Shown one piece after another: positions 34,611 through 43,544 of a stretch of 64,000 nt of DNA. Source of the DNA: UBA7398 sp964632545 (GTDB lineage Bacteria > Actinomycetota > Actinomycetes > Nanopelagicales > Nanopelagicaceae); assembly GCA_964632545.1 (NCBI GenBank), contig CAZWBQ010000007.1:1-64000 (forward strand). The letters are read 5' to 3'. A program made the position numbers and the translations under genes. The number at the start of each line of letters is the position of its first letter. Positions within the stretch are counted from its first letter, which is position 1. The notes beneath the pieces were generated by a model, which had not been told where the DNA came from, did no database searches, and was given only the letters and a program-made list of their open reading frames with translations.

Positions 34611-35455
34611 AACGCGAGTTATTAATCTATTTCACAGCGCTATCGTTACTTTACGGTTTCTATTCAATTTTTGGAAATAGTGATAGCAAAGCCAGTAAGA
34701 GATTACTTTTTGAAAGTAAGGATATTGAGCGAATCCTGCCATTTTTTATCGTATTTATATTTGGATATCTCTCAATATTTGCCATAGTTAAAGCAAAAGG
34801 GATTTCAATAGCTATTGCAATTCTCTTTCTTTTTATTCCCTATTTACAGGAGAAATCAAAAGCCAGTAAACGTTATAAATCAATAAGAAGCGCGTGGCCA
34901 GAGATGATTGACCAACTTGTTATGGGAATTCAATCTGGAGTTTCGCTGACCGAAGCCTTGTTAGCTATGAGAACGCGTGGTCCTATTCAACTTACTCCTT
35001 TTATTGAAATTTTTAGCAATGCGATTTTGGAAGGAAATAATTTTGAAGAAGCTATTGGAAAAATGAAGAACGTATGCAATCTAGCGGAAGCGGATCAAAT
35101 AGCAGAAACGCTAATTTTGGCTAAGAAATTGGGTAGCAAAGATGTTGGGATAGTTTTAAGAACTCTTAGCCAATTTCTTCGCGAAGATCTTGCAATCAGA
35201 CTTGAGATTGAAGCTAAACACGGTTGGATAAAAAATTCTGCAGTATTGGCAGCAATTGCACCTTGGATTCTCTTGCTAATTCTCTCAACTCAATCTGCAA
35301 CTGTCTCGGCATATTCCAATGCAGTCGGCTTAACCATCCTCCTCGCAGGGGTACTACTAACCGTAATTGCTTTCTTCTGGATGGAGAAAGTTGGTTCACT
35401 TCCGGTACGAAGTCGAGTACTAGGCACCAGAATTTTGGCGGCTAAAACTTTATGA
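34607..35455 (+). CDS. TadB-like pilus assembly membrane protein (T2SSF)
   Basis: A 282-residue protein with two N-terminal and two C-terminal hydrophobic segments around a cytoplasmic T2SSF domain (PEMIDQLVMGIQSGVSLTEAL, GNNFEEAI). Such proteins form the inner membrane platform of Tad pili. Starts with ATG overlapping the tadA stop and itself overlaps tadC by 4 bases. Confidence 0.78.
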   Translation: MKRELLIYFTALSLLYGFYSIFGNSDSKASKRLLFESKDIERILPFFIVFIFGYLSIFAIVKAKGISIAIAILFLFIPYLQEKSKASKRYKSIRSAWPEMIDQLVMGIQSGVSLTEALLAMRTRGPIQLTPFIEIFSNAILEGNNFEEAIGKMKNVCNLAEADQIAETLILAKKLGSKDVGIVLRTLSQFLREDLAIRLEIEAKHGWIKNSAVLAAIAPWILLLILSTQSATVSAYSNAVGLTILLAGVLLTVIAFFWMEKVGSLPVRSRVLGTRILAAKTL

Positions 35456-36069
35456 AAAGCAGCGTCTTATTGAGTTTTATAATCATATTTCCAACCATCT
35501 ATTTTGCAGCCAGATTAATTTTTAGTGAATATTTTAATCCTAACTTATTATATTCTAAACAATCGCTCTTAACCTTCAAAGTAAAATCTGAACTTCACGG
35601 TCTTAGAAAACGGAAGCAATTTAGTAATAAATTAGATTTTGAGTTTTCTGAAATGATTGAGATGTTTGCATTGGTAACTTCCGCAGGTGAGAGTTTGTTG
35701 GGAAGTTTTATATTTCTTGCAAGTTTTCCAGATTCAAGTCACGCGAAATTATTCCAAGAAGTTGTCGAATTAAGCTCTAGTGATAAATCATTCATGCAAG
35801 CAGTTGATTTTGTTGCTGAAAAAAGCGGATCCATATCCTTCCGAAAGTTCGCCAATACAATTCTTTTGGCTTTAGAACGAGGCTCTCCTTTAAGTGGAGT
35901 TCTACTTAATCAAGCCGCGGAATCTAGAAGTAATTACAAAGCGGAACTTTTAGCAATTGCCGGACGGGCGGAAATTGCACTCTTGATTCCCGTAGTATTT
36001 CTGATATTGCCACTTTCAGTAATATTTTCGCTTTGGCCATCCTTCTATTCAATTTTAGGCATTATTTAG
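35452..36069 (+). CDS. TadC-like pilus assembly membrane protein (T2SSF)
   Basis: A 205-residue second platform protein. A first helix (SVLLSFIIIFPTIYFAAR) is followed by a T2SSF-type region (FSEMIEMFALVTSAGESLLGS, FMQAVDFVAEKSG) and two C-terminal helices ending SLWPSFYSILGI. Overlap with tadB by 4 bases. The 132-base space after it is AT-rich and probably holds the promoter and leader of the pilin-like gene. Confidence 0.75.
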   Translation: MKSSVLLSFIIIFPTIYFAARLIFSEYFNPNLLYSKQSLLTFKVKSELHGLRKRKQFSNKLDFEFSEMIEMFALVTSAGESLLGSFIFLASFPDSSHAKLFQEVVELSSSDKSFMQAVDFVAEKSGSISFRKFANTILLALERGSPLSGVLLNQAAESRSNYKAELLAIAGRAEIALLIPVVFLILPLSVIFSLWPSFYSILGII

Positions 36070-36201
36070 AATTTTGCTTCTCGATAACTAAGAAGTTCTG
36101 CACAGGCTTTGACTCTCCACAAACAGCCAATATCAAACAGGATCTTAATCGTCCTTTAGATGAGGATTTGGGAACTAACAATTCAGAATTGAGGAAATTA
36201 A

Positions 36202-36450
36202 ATGAGTAACGGCAGATTTCGAAAAACCCAATTTATTATTAGATATAGATTTATAGCTCTAGTTTTATATTTTAGAAAATTGAAAGAAAGAATATTAGGA
36301 AAAATTCTTTCTGAGCGTGGCGATGTACCTGGTTGGGTATTAGTAGTATTAATGACAACCGGCTTAGTGACCGCAATTTGGACAATTGCAGCTCCAAGAT
36401 TAAGTGCCATACTGCGTAACTCCTTAGATGCTATGAACAATATTAAGTGA
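36202..36450 (+). CDS. Flp/Tad pilin-like small membrane protein
   Basis: An 82-residue protein with a basic N terminus (RYRFIALVLYFRKLKERIL) and a hydrophobic helix after SERGDVPGW: VLVVLMTTGLVTAIWTIAAP. The ERGD-then-helix pattern is like a prepilin leader cut before the helix. Start ATG behind GAGG. In actinobacterial Tad loci, small proteins of this kind occur at this place; an Flp pilin is the most likely role, not proven. Confidence 0.6.
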   Translation: MSNGRFRKTQFIIRYRFIALVLYFRKLKERILGKILSERGDVPGWVLVVLMTTGLVTAIWTIAAPRLSAILRNSLDAMNNIK

Positions 36451-36914
36451 ACAAAATGGAAAACAAGATAGAAAACAAGATAGAAAACAAGATGGAAAAC
36501 AAGAAGCAAAAAAATCACTTTTTAGTTAACTGTAAATCCGAACGTGGGAATGTTGAATCTTTCTTGGTGTTAATCCCATTAATATTTCTCTTCTTACTTG
36601 TTTTCCAATTAGTAGTTGCGCTTTATCAAAGAAATGTTGCTATTTACGAAGTGCAAAGCATCGCAAACAGAATCGCAACGTCGGGTGAGGTTATAAATAT
36701 AAATTCGCATTCAAAAAATGAAAAAACTAATTTTGACTCATTTCATTTTGTAGAGGCAAATATAAATTTGACACATATTGATATTCCAGGTGGAGGAGCA
36801 TTGATTAAAGTTGATAAATATGTGGAAATTCCAATTTTTACCGAATTATTTCGAGATACAAGATTTAGAAATCTATTCCTAGTGCACTCCTTGGCATATT
36901 CAGAGATTAATTAA
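36447..36914 (+). CDS. TadE-like pseudopilin with repeated N terminus
   Basis: A 155-residue protein. After a repeat-coded N terminus (MENK IENK IENK MENK) comes SERGNVESFLVLIPLIFLFL, a prepilin-like ERG followed by a hydrophobic helix, then a soluble domain. The frame opens with GTG 36447, overlapping the stop of the previous gene; the first in-frame ATG is 36456. The repeat region (36456-36503) makes the exact start unclear. Family by topology and context only. Confidence 0.55.
   Translation: MNKMENKIENKIENKMENKKQKNHFLVNCKSERGNVESFLVLIPLIFLFLLVFQLVVALYQRNVAIYEVQSIANRIATSGEVININSHSKNEKTNFDSFHFVEANINLTHIDIPGGGALIKVDKYVEIPIFTELFRDTRFRNLFLVHSLAYSEIN
36456..36503 (+). repeat. Four tandem 12-base repeats
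   Basis: The unit ATGGAAAACAAG or ATAGAAAACAAG occurs four times without gap, coding MENK/IENK units at the N terminus of the TadE-like gene. Being a multiple of three, copy-number change would keep the frame. Confidence 0.9.
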
Positions 36915-36925
36915 TAACTACTCCC

Positions 36926-37381
36926 ATGAACCAGTTTTCATTGTCAAAAAGGTTTCTTCCCCGAATATTGCAATATTGCGTACAGGAACGAGGTTCTGCT
37001 GTAGTCGAATTTGTGGTTTTAGCCTTACCACTTTTTGTGCCATTAGTTTTATTTGTAAATGGCTTTGCGACTAAGTCTTTTAGCGAAATCTCATATCAGA
37101 ATATTGCTAGGCAGTCCTTGAGAGCTTTTGTTACTAGCCCTGACTTTGAAACCGGAGTGCGAAGAATTGAATACATTATTAGCACTTCAGAAATAATTCC
37201 TATCCCTAGATACATAATTTCTTGTCCAATTGATAAGTGTTTTACCCCTGGATCGATAGTCACAATCGAGCTGCTAGGTGCCATTAAAAGTGATGCTGTC
37301 TCTGATGGAAGCTCGAATTTGGATTCCAATAAAGTACTTGCAAAACTTTCTGAGAGATTTGATCAATGGCGGGATAGCTAA
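36926..37381 (+). CDS. TadE-like pseudopilin
   Basis: A 151-residue protein with ERGSAVVEFVVLALPLFVPLVLF, the TadE leader pattern: Gly at the cleavage position and Glu at +5. The remainder contains SCPIDKCF, which could form a disulphide outside the cell. ATG 36926 is 11 bases after the previous stop. Its tail overlaps no other real start (the next gene begins at 37389). Confidence 0.7.
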   Translation: MNQFSLSKRFLPRILQYCVQERGSAVVEFVVLALPLFVPLVLFVNGFATKSFSEISYQNIARQSLRAFVTSPDFETGVRRIEYIISTSEIIPIPRYIISCPIDKCFTPGSIVTIELLGAIKSDAVSDGSSNLDSNKVLAKLSERFDQWRDS

Positions 37382-37388
37382 AGTCACT

Positions 37389-38012
37389 ATGCAAATTAAC
37401 TATTACGGAAGGTTTGTTAAGCCAAGGTTCAACTTTAACATAGTAATTCTCCCCAAAATATTTCAAAACAAAATATTTCAAAACAAAGTATTTCAAAACA
37501 AAGTATTTCAAAACAAAATATTGCAAAACAGCGTAATTGAAGAGCGCGGATCGCTAATGCCACTCACATTTGGTTTCTTCCTGATTTCCCTCCTTATTAT
37601 CTTTATTTTGGTTGATTTTTCATCTGTGATGTTACGTCAAAGGGTTTTAATTCAGGAAAATGAGTTGGCATTAATGAGATCGAGTCATCAGTTGAGTAGA
37701 AGTCGATATTACTTATTTGGACTTGACCAGAATTTAAGTAATAGTGAATTCAAAGTGCCGATAAATTGCTCGGATGCGAAATCTGCCTACTTAGATGAAG
37801 TGGATTTAATAAACAGTAATAAATATTCGTCTGATTCAACTGGTAATAATTTCTTAGGGAATATCGAAGTCATTCAATTTCAGTGCGATGGCTATAAAGT
37901 GGTCGGAGAAGTATCGGCTACTTATGTTTTGCCCCTGCAAGCAAATGCACTTGGAATGACTTCATTTACGGTTAGGGCCAGCGGGAGTGCAACCAATCAA
38001 TACAACAGGTAA
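37389..38012 (+). CDS. TadG/E-like membrane protein with repeated N terminus
   Basis: A 207-residue protein. An open stretch runs further upstream but overlaps the previous gene, so ATG 37389, just after its stop, is preferred. Residues ~24-48 are repeats of (I/V)FQNK, then EERGSLMPLTFGFFLISLL with a hydrophobic helix, and an outer domain with two Cys (NCSD, FQCDG). Probably a minor pilin or pseudopilin of the Tad apparatus. prfB starts 13 bases later. Confidence 0.6.
   Translation: MQINYYGRFVKPRFNFNIVILPKIFQNKIFQNKVFQNKVFQNKILQNSVIEERGSLMPLTFGFFLISLLIIFILVDFSSVMLRQRVLIQENELALMRSSHQLSRSRYYLFGLDQNLSNSEFKVPINCSDAKSAYLDEVDLINSNKYSSDSTGNNFLGNIEVIQFQCDGYKVVGEVSATYVLPLQANALGMTSFTVRASGSATNQYNR
37458..37532 (+). 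repeat. Five tandem 15-base repeats
   Basis: Units ATATTTCAAAACAAA or GTATTTCAAAACAAA occur four times, and a fifth copy is diverged (ATATTGCAAAACAGC). They code KIFQN-type repeats and keep frame if the number changes. Confidence 0.88.
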
Positions 38013-38024
38013 TACGATTCCTTC

Positions 38025-39128
38025 ATGGCCGCGCGTGAGTTTGAACTTGAGATTGCTGCATTGAGTGGCACCTTGGGATCGATTGAAAAAGTAATCGACC
38101 TTCCTAAGTTACGGATTGAAGCTAAAGAATTAGAAGAAGCCGCTGGAGTCCCAAACCTTTGGGACGATCCCGAAGCGGCTCAGAAAGTAACAAGCAAACT
38201 TTCTAGAGTGCAGAGCGAAATAAATCGAGTCTCATCACTTCGGCAACGTTTAGATGATCTTCCAGTACTACTTGAATTGGCCAGAGGCGAAGAAGACCAA
38301 AGCGCGTTAGAAGATGCAGGTAAAGAATTAGATGCTGTTACTAAATCAATTAGTGAACTTGAGGTACAAACTCTATTAAGCGGTGAGTATGACCATCGCG
38401 ATGCGCTCGTAACAATTCGATCTGAGGCTGGCGGGGTTGATGCAGCTGATTGGGCTGAAATGGTTTCGCGTATGTTTTTACGATATTGCGAAATTCATAA
38501 TTATCAGACCCAAGTGTTGGAAACTTCTTATGCTGAAGAAGCCGGAATTAAATCAACAACTTTTAAAGTTGCGGCTCCTTATGCTTACGGAACACTTTCA
38601 GTGGAGCAAGGAACTCATCGATTAGTCCGCATATCACCTTTTGATAGTCAAAATCGGCGCCACACATCTTTTGCTGGAGTTGAAGTTGTTCCAGTTGTTG
38701 ATCAAAGCGATCATATAGAAATAGATGAAAAAGATATCCGAATCGATGTTTATCGTTCATCCGGTCCGGGCGGCCAAGGTGTTAATACAACTGATTCTGC
38801 AGTCCGAATAACCCATATTCCAAGTGGGATAGTTGTTTCATGTCAGAATGAAAGATCACAAATTCAAAATCGTGCAACTGCAATGGCAGTGCTGCAATCT
38901 AAATTACTAGAACGTCGACACCAAGAAGATCGCGCAAAGATGGATGCGCTACGTGGTGACAATGCTGGTTCTTGGGGAAATCAAATACGTTCTTATGTTT
39001 TACATCCTTACCAAATGGTGAAAGACCACCGTACTGATTTTGAAACTGGAAATACTCAAGCAGTATTAAATGGCGAATTAGATGGATTTATTGAAGCAGG
39101 CATTAGATGGCGCCGCTCACAGCACTAA
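38025..39128 (+). CDS. prfB: Peptide chain release factor 2
   Basis: A 367-residue class I release factor. The GGQ motif is in SGPGGQGVNTTDSAV, and the SPF tripeptide of RF2 is in LVRISPFDSQN. RF2 reads UAA and UGA. The frame is continuous from ATG 38025, so the programmed UGA frameshift found near codon 26 in many RF2 genes is not present. TACGAT lies six bases before the ATG. It precedes ftsEX-ctpA-smpB, the usual actinobacterial order. Confidence 0.95.
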   Translation: MAAREFELEIAALSGTLGSIEKVIDLPKLRIEAKELEEAAGVPNLWDDPEAAQKVTSKLSRVQSEINRVSSLRQRLDDLPVLLELARGEEDQSALEDAGKELDAVTKSISELEVQTLLSGEYDHRDALVTIRSEAGGVDAADWAEMVSRMFLRYCEIHNYQTQVLETSYAEEAGIKSTTFKVAAPYAYGTLSVEQGTHRLVRISPFDSQNRRHTSFAGVEVVPVVDQSDHIEIDEKDIRIDVYRSSGPGGQGVNTTDSAVRITHIPSGIVVSCQNERSQIQNRATAMAVLQSKLLERRHQEDRAKMDALRGDNAGSWGNQIRSYVLHPYQMVKDHRTDFETGNTQAVLNGELDGFIEAGIRWRRSQH

Positions 39129-39249
39129 ATTACTTTTAATTAAAGAATGTGAGATATCTCCCGCAATATCCGCGTAATTAAGCAATATCCTCAGGAAAAT
39201 AGCCGAGTTAAATCGCCCCGTATGGCATCAATATCCATAAAATAACCAC

Positions 39250-39939
39250 ATGATTCGGTTTGAGCAAGTGACTAAGTCCTATCCGAAAACGGAACAGCCT
39301 GCGCTAAATCAAGTTGATCTAAATGTTGAAAAAGGCGAATTCGTATTCTTGGTTGGACTTTCTGGTTCAGGTAAATCTACATTCTTAAGGTTAGTTCTTA
39401 GAGAAGAGAAGCCAACTTCGGGAACAATTCATGTTGCAGGTAAAGATTTAGCTACTCTTTCCAATTACAAAGTTCCAGAACTTCGCCGCCAAGTCGGTAC
39501 TGTCTTTCAAGATTTCCGCCTACTAAATAACAAAACAGTTTTCGAAAATGTAGCTTTTACTTTGCATGTGCTCGGATATTCCAAGAAAGAGATTGCCCGT
39601 GAAGTTCCGGAAGTTTTAGAACTGGTTGGCCTTGAAGAGAAATTAGATCGAAAGCCTGGCGAACTTTCTGGTGGTGAACAACAACGAGTAGCAATTGCGC
39701 GAGCTTACGTAAGCCGTCCAGCCATACTTATTGCTGATGAGCCAACTGGAAACTTGGATCCAGCAACTTCTGTCGGAATCATGAAACTACTCGACCGGAT
39801 TAATCGAGATGGTACAACTGTTGTAATGGCAACCCATGATGCTGGCATCGTGGATCAAATGCGAAAACGAGTTATCGAACTTGAAGCTGGCCATGTAATC
39901 CGTGACCAAGCTCGAGGTGTCTACGGATATACCGGTTGA
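39250..39939 (+). CDS. ftsE: Cell division ABC ATPase FtsE
   Basis: A 229-residue ABC ATPase with GLSGSGKST, the signature LSGGEQQRVAIAR and IADEPTGNLDP, all typical of FtsE. With FtsX it controls peptidoglycan hydrolases at the septum. The ATG at 39250 is preceded by TAAAAT six bases upstream. The 121-base space before it holds no gene. Confidence 0.95.
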   Translation: MIRFEQVTKSYPKTEQPALNQVDLNVEKGEFVFLVGLSGSGKSTFLRLVLREEKPTSGTIHVAGKDLATLSNYKVPELRRQVGTVFQDFRLLNNKTVFENVAFTLHVLGYSKKEIAREVPEVLELVGLEEKLDRKPGELSGGEQQRVAIARAYVSRPAILIADEPTGNLDPATSVGIMKLLDRINRDGTTVVMATHDAGIVDQMRKRVIELEAGHVIRDQARGVYGYTG

Positions 39940-39989
39940 TTTCAGATAAAGTGAATTAACGAAGTAATAAGAAGGAAAGGAGAAGAGAA

Positions 39990-40892
39990 ATGCGAGCTGG
40001 ATTTATCGCGAGCGAAGTCGGTATTGGACTTCGACGTAACTTAACTATGACATTTGCGGTAATTATTACGGTAGCAATTTCTCTCTCACTTCTCGGAATT
40101 GGATTCCTTTCCAATGCTCAGGTTCGAGTTATGAAAGATTATTGGTACGACAAAATTGAAGTATCGGTATATCTATGCGGATCTTTATCTGAATCTGCAT
40201 CTTGTTCTGGCGGAGTAATCACAGATGGTCAACGTCTTGAAATTCAAAAAGATTTACAGGATTTACCGGCAGTGCAAAATGTTTATTATGAATCTCAAGC
40301 AGAGGCATTTACCCGTTTTCAAGAGCGATTCAAAGGTTCAGCAATTGCGCAAAATGTGACACAAGATCAATTACCTGAATCATTCCGAGTTAAGTTAAAG
40401 GACCCAACTCAATTCGCAGTTGTTGAGAGCGCCTTCTCCGGACGACCAGGTGTAGATGTTGTGCAGGATCAACGATCAATTCTAGAAAAGTTCTTTAAAC
40501 TATTAAATGTACTTCGCGATGGTGCACTTGCAATTGGTTTAGCGAGCGTACTTACTGCAGCGCTATTGATAAGTAACACTCTTCGCCTTGCAGCCTTTAA
40601 CCGCCGCCGCGAAACCAACGTCATGAAATTGGTTGGCGCAAGTTCTTTCTCTATTCAGTTACCATTTTTATTAGAAGGTGTTTTTGCTGCAATTATTGGC
40701 TGGCTATTTTCAACCGGGTTATTAGCCACATTCAAATTAGTAATTGATCAACGCGTAGCACCTCTTTTAACATTTACAAATTTCTTCGGGTGGCGTGATG
40801 TTTGGGTCACTTCGGCCTACTTACTGATAACTGGCTTAGGCGTATCTGCCATCGCTTCCACACTCACACTTCGCAAATATCTCAAGGTCTAG
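39990..40892 (+). CDS. ftsX: Cell division permease-like protein FtsX
   Basis: A 300-residue protein with one N-terminal transmembrane helix, an outer loop (VSVYLCGSLSESASCSGG contains two Cys) and three C-terminal helices, the FtsX layout. ATG behind GGAAAGGAGAAG. The partner of FtsE; the outer domain would recruit a NlpC/P60 hydrolase. Confidence 0.93.
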   Translation: MRAGFIASEVGIGLRRNLTMTFAVIITVAISLSLLGIGFLSNAQVRVMKDYWYDKIEVSVYLCGSLSESASCSGGVITDGQRLEIQKDLQDLPAVQNVYYESQAEAFTRFQERFKGSAIAQNVTQDQLPESFRVKLKDPTQFAVVESAFSGRPGVDVVQDQRSILEKFFKLLNVLRDGALAIGLASVLTAALLISNTLRLAAFNRRRETNVMKLVGASSFSIQLPFLLEGVFAAIIGWLFSTGLLATFKLVIDQRVAPLLTFTNFFGWRDVWVTSAYLLITGLGVSAIASTLTLRKYLKV

Positions 40893-40956
40893 TACTTTTA
40901 ACCTCCAATAGCTCCTTCGTAAAGCACGGGGGAGAACTTCCCAGGAGTGTGTTGAA

Positions 40957-42144
40957 ATGGTGCGCAATCAAGATTTTTTGCGCCCGACTTTCTTAGCTAG
41001 AGCAAAATCCCGATTTTTGAAACCCATAAGCAGTAGTTCATTGCGTGCTAGCGGGATCATTTTTATCGTTATGGCATTAGTTTTTTCAATCGGTTACTCA
41101 ATCGGAATTCGAAATTCCGATGGTCCGGTTGACCAAGCTATTAGAGAAATTAATTCTGCCGGCCATTCAAAAGTAACGAAACAAGTGCTACAACGAGCAG
41201 CAATTGAAGGCGCTATAAAAGCTTCGGGAGATCAGTGGTCAAACTATTTCCCAACTAGCGCACTTGATATCTTTCAAGATCTGATAAACAACCAATACAC
41301 AGGTGTCGGGATTATTTTGAGGAAATCTGCATCAGGAGTATTGGAAGTTGCAAGTGTGGAACCAACCTCACCTGCAGGAAATGCTGGAATTATTGCAAGT
41401 GATCAACTAATAGAAATAAATGGAACTGATGTGCAAGGTGCATCACTACCTTCTGTGATCGCGATGCTCCGAGGAAATATTGGCAAAAAGGTTGATCTAC
41501 TAATTCTCCGTAATGGAAAGCAAGTTTTACTTACTCTTATGCGAGCAAAAATCACGGCGCAAAGTGTAGAAATCTCTACAATTTCTAAAGAAGTAGTTCT
41601 ATTGACGATATCTTCGTTCGCTACCGCTACAGCCTATGACGTTCAAAGATTATTAATTAAAACACCACACAGTAAAGGCATAATCATAGATTTAAGAAAT
41701 AATCCTGGCGGTATAGTTGAAGAAGCTGTTGGAGTTGCTCGCCAATTTATTAATGGCGGAATTATTGTTTCTTATCAGAAAGCAACCGGCGAAAAGGTAT
41801 TTTTTGATTCTACTGAAACAGGTGCTGACCAAGCGCCAATTATTGTTTTAATTAATCGTGCAACAGCCAGCGCAGCAGAAATTTTGGCAGCTGCGCTCCA
41901 AGATAGGAACCGAGCAGTAGTTCTTGGCGAGAAGAGTTACGGGAAAGGAACTGTGCAAGAGTTTAGAACTTTAAATGATGGTTCAAAGCTTGAATTAACT
42001 GTGGCGTTTTATCGCTCACCTTCAGGTAAATTGATTGATGGAAAAGGCGTAACGCCTGACCTGGTTGTGCCAGAGAGTGTAATTGCGAGCAAATCTCTTC
42101 AAGTACTCGGTGGTTTAGCCTCACTAATAACACCTAATAATTAG
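40957..42144 (+). CDS. Carboxy-terminal processing protease (S41, CtpA-like)
   Basis: A 395-residue protein: a membrane anchor at about 30-50, a PDZ domain (GVGIILRKSASGVLEVASVEP) and an S41 catalytic domain with the Ser in ATASAAEIL and the Lys in GEKSYGKGTVQ. It degrades or trims outer-face proteins. ATG 40957 with AGGAG 10 bases before. It sits between ftsX and smpB, where other actinobacteria often have a NlpC/P60 hydrolase or smpB directly. Confidence 0.88.
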   Translation: MVRNQDFLRPTFLARAKSRFLKPISSSSLRASGIIFIVMALVFSIGYSIGIRNSDGPVDQAIREINSAGHSKVTKQVLQRAAIEGAIKASGDQWSNYFPTSALDIFQDLINNQYTGVGIILRKSASGVLEVASVEPTSPAGNAGIIASDQLIEINGTDVQGASLPSVIAMLRGNIGKKVDLLILRNGKQVLLTLMRAKITAQSVEISTISKEVVLLTISSFATATAYDVQRLLIKTPHSKGIIIDLRNNPGGIVEEAVGVARQFINGGIIVSYQKATGEKVFFDSTETGADQAPIIVLINRATASAAEILAAALQDRNRAVVLGEKSYGKGTVQEFRTLNDGSKLELTVAFYRSPSGKLIDGKGVTPDLVVPESVIASKSLQVLGGLASLITPNN

Positions 42145-42193
42145 AAATATCAATTAATTAACGATTCCAATTATCAACCGTTACCCTTAATCC

Positions 42194-42712
42194 ATGGTTA
42201 AGGAAGTCGGACGTAAACTCATCGCGCAGAACAAAAAGGCGCGCCATGATTACTTCATAGAAGATGTCTATGAATGTGGTCTTGTGTTAACTGGCACGGA
42301 AGTGAAATCACTTCGGGCTGGTCGAGCATCGCTCATCGACGGCTTTGCCATGGTCATTGATGGAGAGTTATGGCTTAGCGGCGTTCATATTCCAGAATAT
42401 ACAGAAGGTACTTGGACTAATCACACTCCCCGGCGAGATCGAAAATTGTTGTTGCATAAGAAGGAGATTACGAAATTAATTGGAAAGACTAAAGAGAGTG
42501 GTTTAACTTTAATTCCAATTTCACTTTACTTTAAAGATGGGAAAGCAAAGGTTGAACTCGGGCTTGCGAAAGGTAAGAAAGCGCATGACAAGCGGGCTTC
42601 ACTTATGGAGAAAGAAGCGGGTCGGGAAATCGCGCGCGAGATGTCACGGAATTTAAGCGGTAAGAATGTTGGACGTAGTAATCCGCGTAAATCCAATAAG
42701 TACGACGATTAA
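42194..42712 (+). CDS. smpB: tmRNA-binding protein SmpB
   Basis: A 172-residue SmpB: NKKARHDYFIEDVYECGLVLTGTEVKSLR, LKVGLAKGKKAHDKR and a basic, Ser/Asn-rich tail. It carries tmRNA to stalled ribosomes. Next to the tmRNA gene 57 bases on. TACCCT lies six bases before the ATG, a leaderless pattern. Confidence 0.95.
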   Translation: MVKEVGRKLIAQNKKARHDYFIEDVYECGLVLTGTEVKSLRAGRASLIDGFAMVIDGELWLSGVHIPEYTEGTWTNHTPRRDRKLLLHKKEITKLIGKTKESGLTLIPISLYFKDGKAKVELGLAKGKKAHDKRASLMEKEAGREIAREMSRNLSGKNVGRSNPRKSNKYDD

Positions 42713-42769
42713 TCTCGGTATTTAGTTTTACTTTATTAAAGTACAATTAGCTAGCTTTCTAACTCCCAT

Positions 42770-43141
42770 GGGGGTGAACGGTCTCGACTTTGGATGTTGG
42801 GACAGGGGAAGCGGGCCGAGGAAGCCGGGATGATCTCGTAAACCAAAAACCCGTGCAAACAATCAAGCGCCAGTACAACTGCCGCTGATTACGCTCTCGC
42901 TGCATAAGCGAGCCTCGTAATCCGTTAGCCCAAGTGCGCCCTCGCCTTGGAATCTAGCGCCGACAGAGGGCTTACTTATTCATAAGGTTGCGATTATGAA
43001 TCGGGAAATCTTCCGCAAATGAGTTCGTTGACTACATGTGCGCGTGAGAGTCAGAGCTGAGAAAACGAATAGCGCACTACGCCCGTAGAAGCCCTGTTTT
43101 AGTACCAGAGGACCCGGGTTCGATTCCCGGCACCTCCACCA
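42770..43141 (+). ncRNA. ssrA: tmRNA (ssrA)
   Basis: A 372-base tmRNA. The 5' end GGGGGTG pairs with the 3' CACCTCC of the tRNA-like part, which ends in ACCA (CCA encoded); the T arm GGGTTCGATTCCC is visible. The tag frame is GCC at 42869 to TAA 42905-42907 and codes ASTTAADYALAA, the length and ALAA end of the mycobacterial tag. A TACAAT at 42742-42747 could be the -10 of the precursor. Confidence 0.95.
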
Positions 43142-43215
43142 TGCTTTATTTGCGCGTTCGAAAAATTAGTTGCTGCAAATTTAATTAATAGTTAAAGGAG
43201 TAGTAATTTCCCTAT

Positions 43216-43461
43216 TTAATTTACTATTCCATAAACCAGGACAACTATGAAGAGCGCCCAAATAATTTGTCGAAGCGGTTTTTTCAATAATAACTTTGAA
43301 GTACTTGGTAAAAACGAGAGTGCCAAGATAATTATTCCAGTAAGAATTATGGCTAGGCTATGGATTGCAATATTAGAAGCGCCAGTTTGATAGCGCCAAT
43401 TTAGAAATCCGACTGCGAAGAGCGTGTAACCAGCTAAGCGAAAATAAAGAAGTGGGTTCAT
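43216..43461 (-). CDS. Small membrane protein
   Basis: An 81-residue protein, starting MNPLLYFRLAGYTLFAVGFL, with about three hydrophobic helices. ATG 43461 is preceded by TACATT at six bases, so this start is chosen over one six codons upstream. No family recognised. Space to ssrA (43142-43215) holds nothing. Confidence 0.55.
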   Translation of the reverse strand: MNPLLYFRLAGYTLFAVGFLNWRYQTGASNIAIHSLAIILTGIIILALSFLPSTSKLLLKKPLRQIIWALFIVVLVYGIVN

Positions 43462-43544
43462 GTGCAAAATGTATCCCAAGCGATCTCCAAGTCAATGGTC
43501 AATTGAACCAAGCCAATCCTTAAATAAACCAAGCCAATCCTGGA

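Noticed and set aside
38025..38110. Programmed frameshift in prfB
   Set aside because: The frame is continuous from the start codon and no in-frame TGA with a CTTTGA-type slippery site was found.
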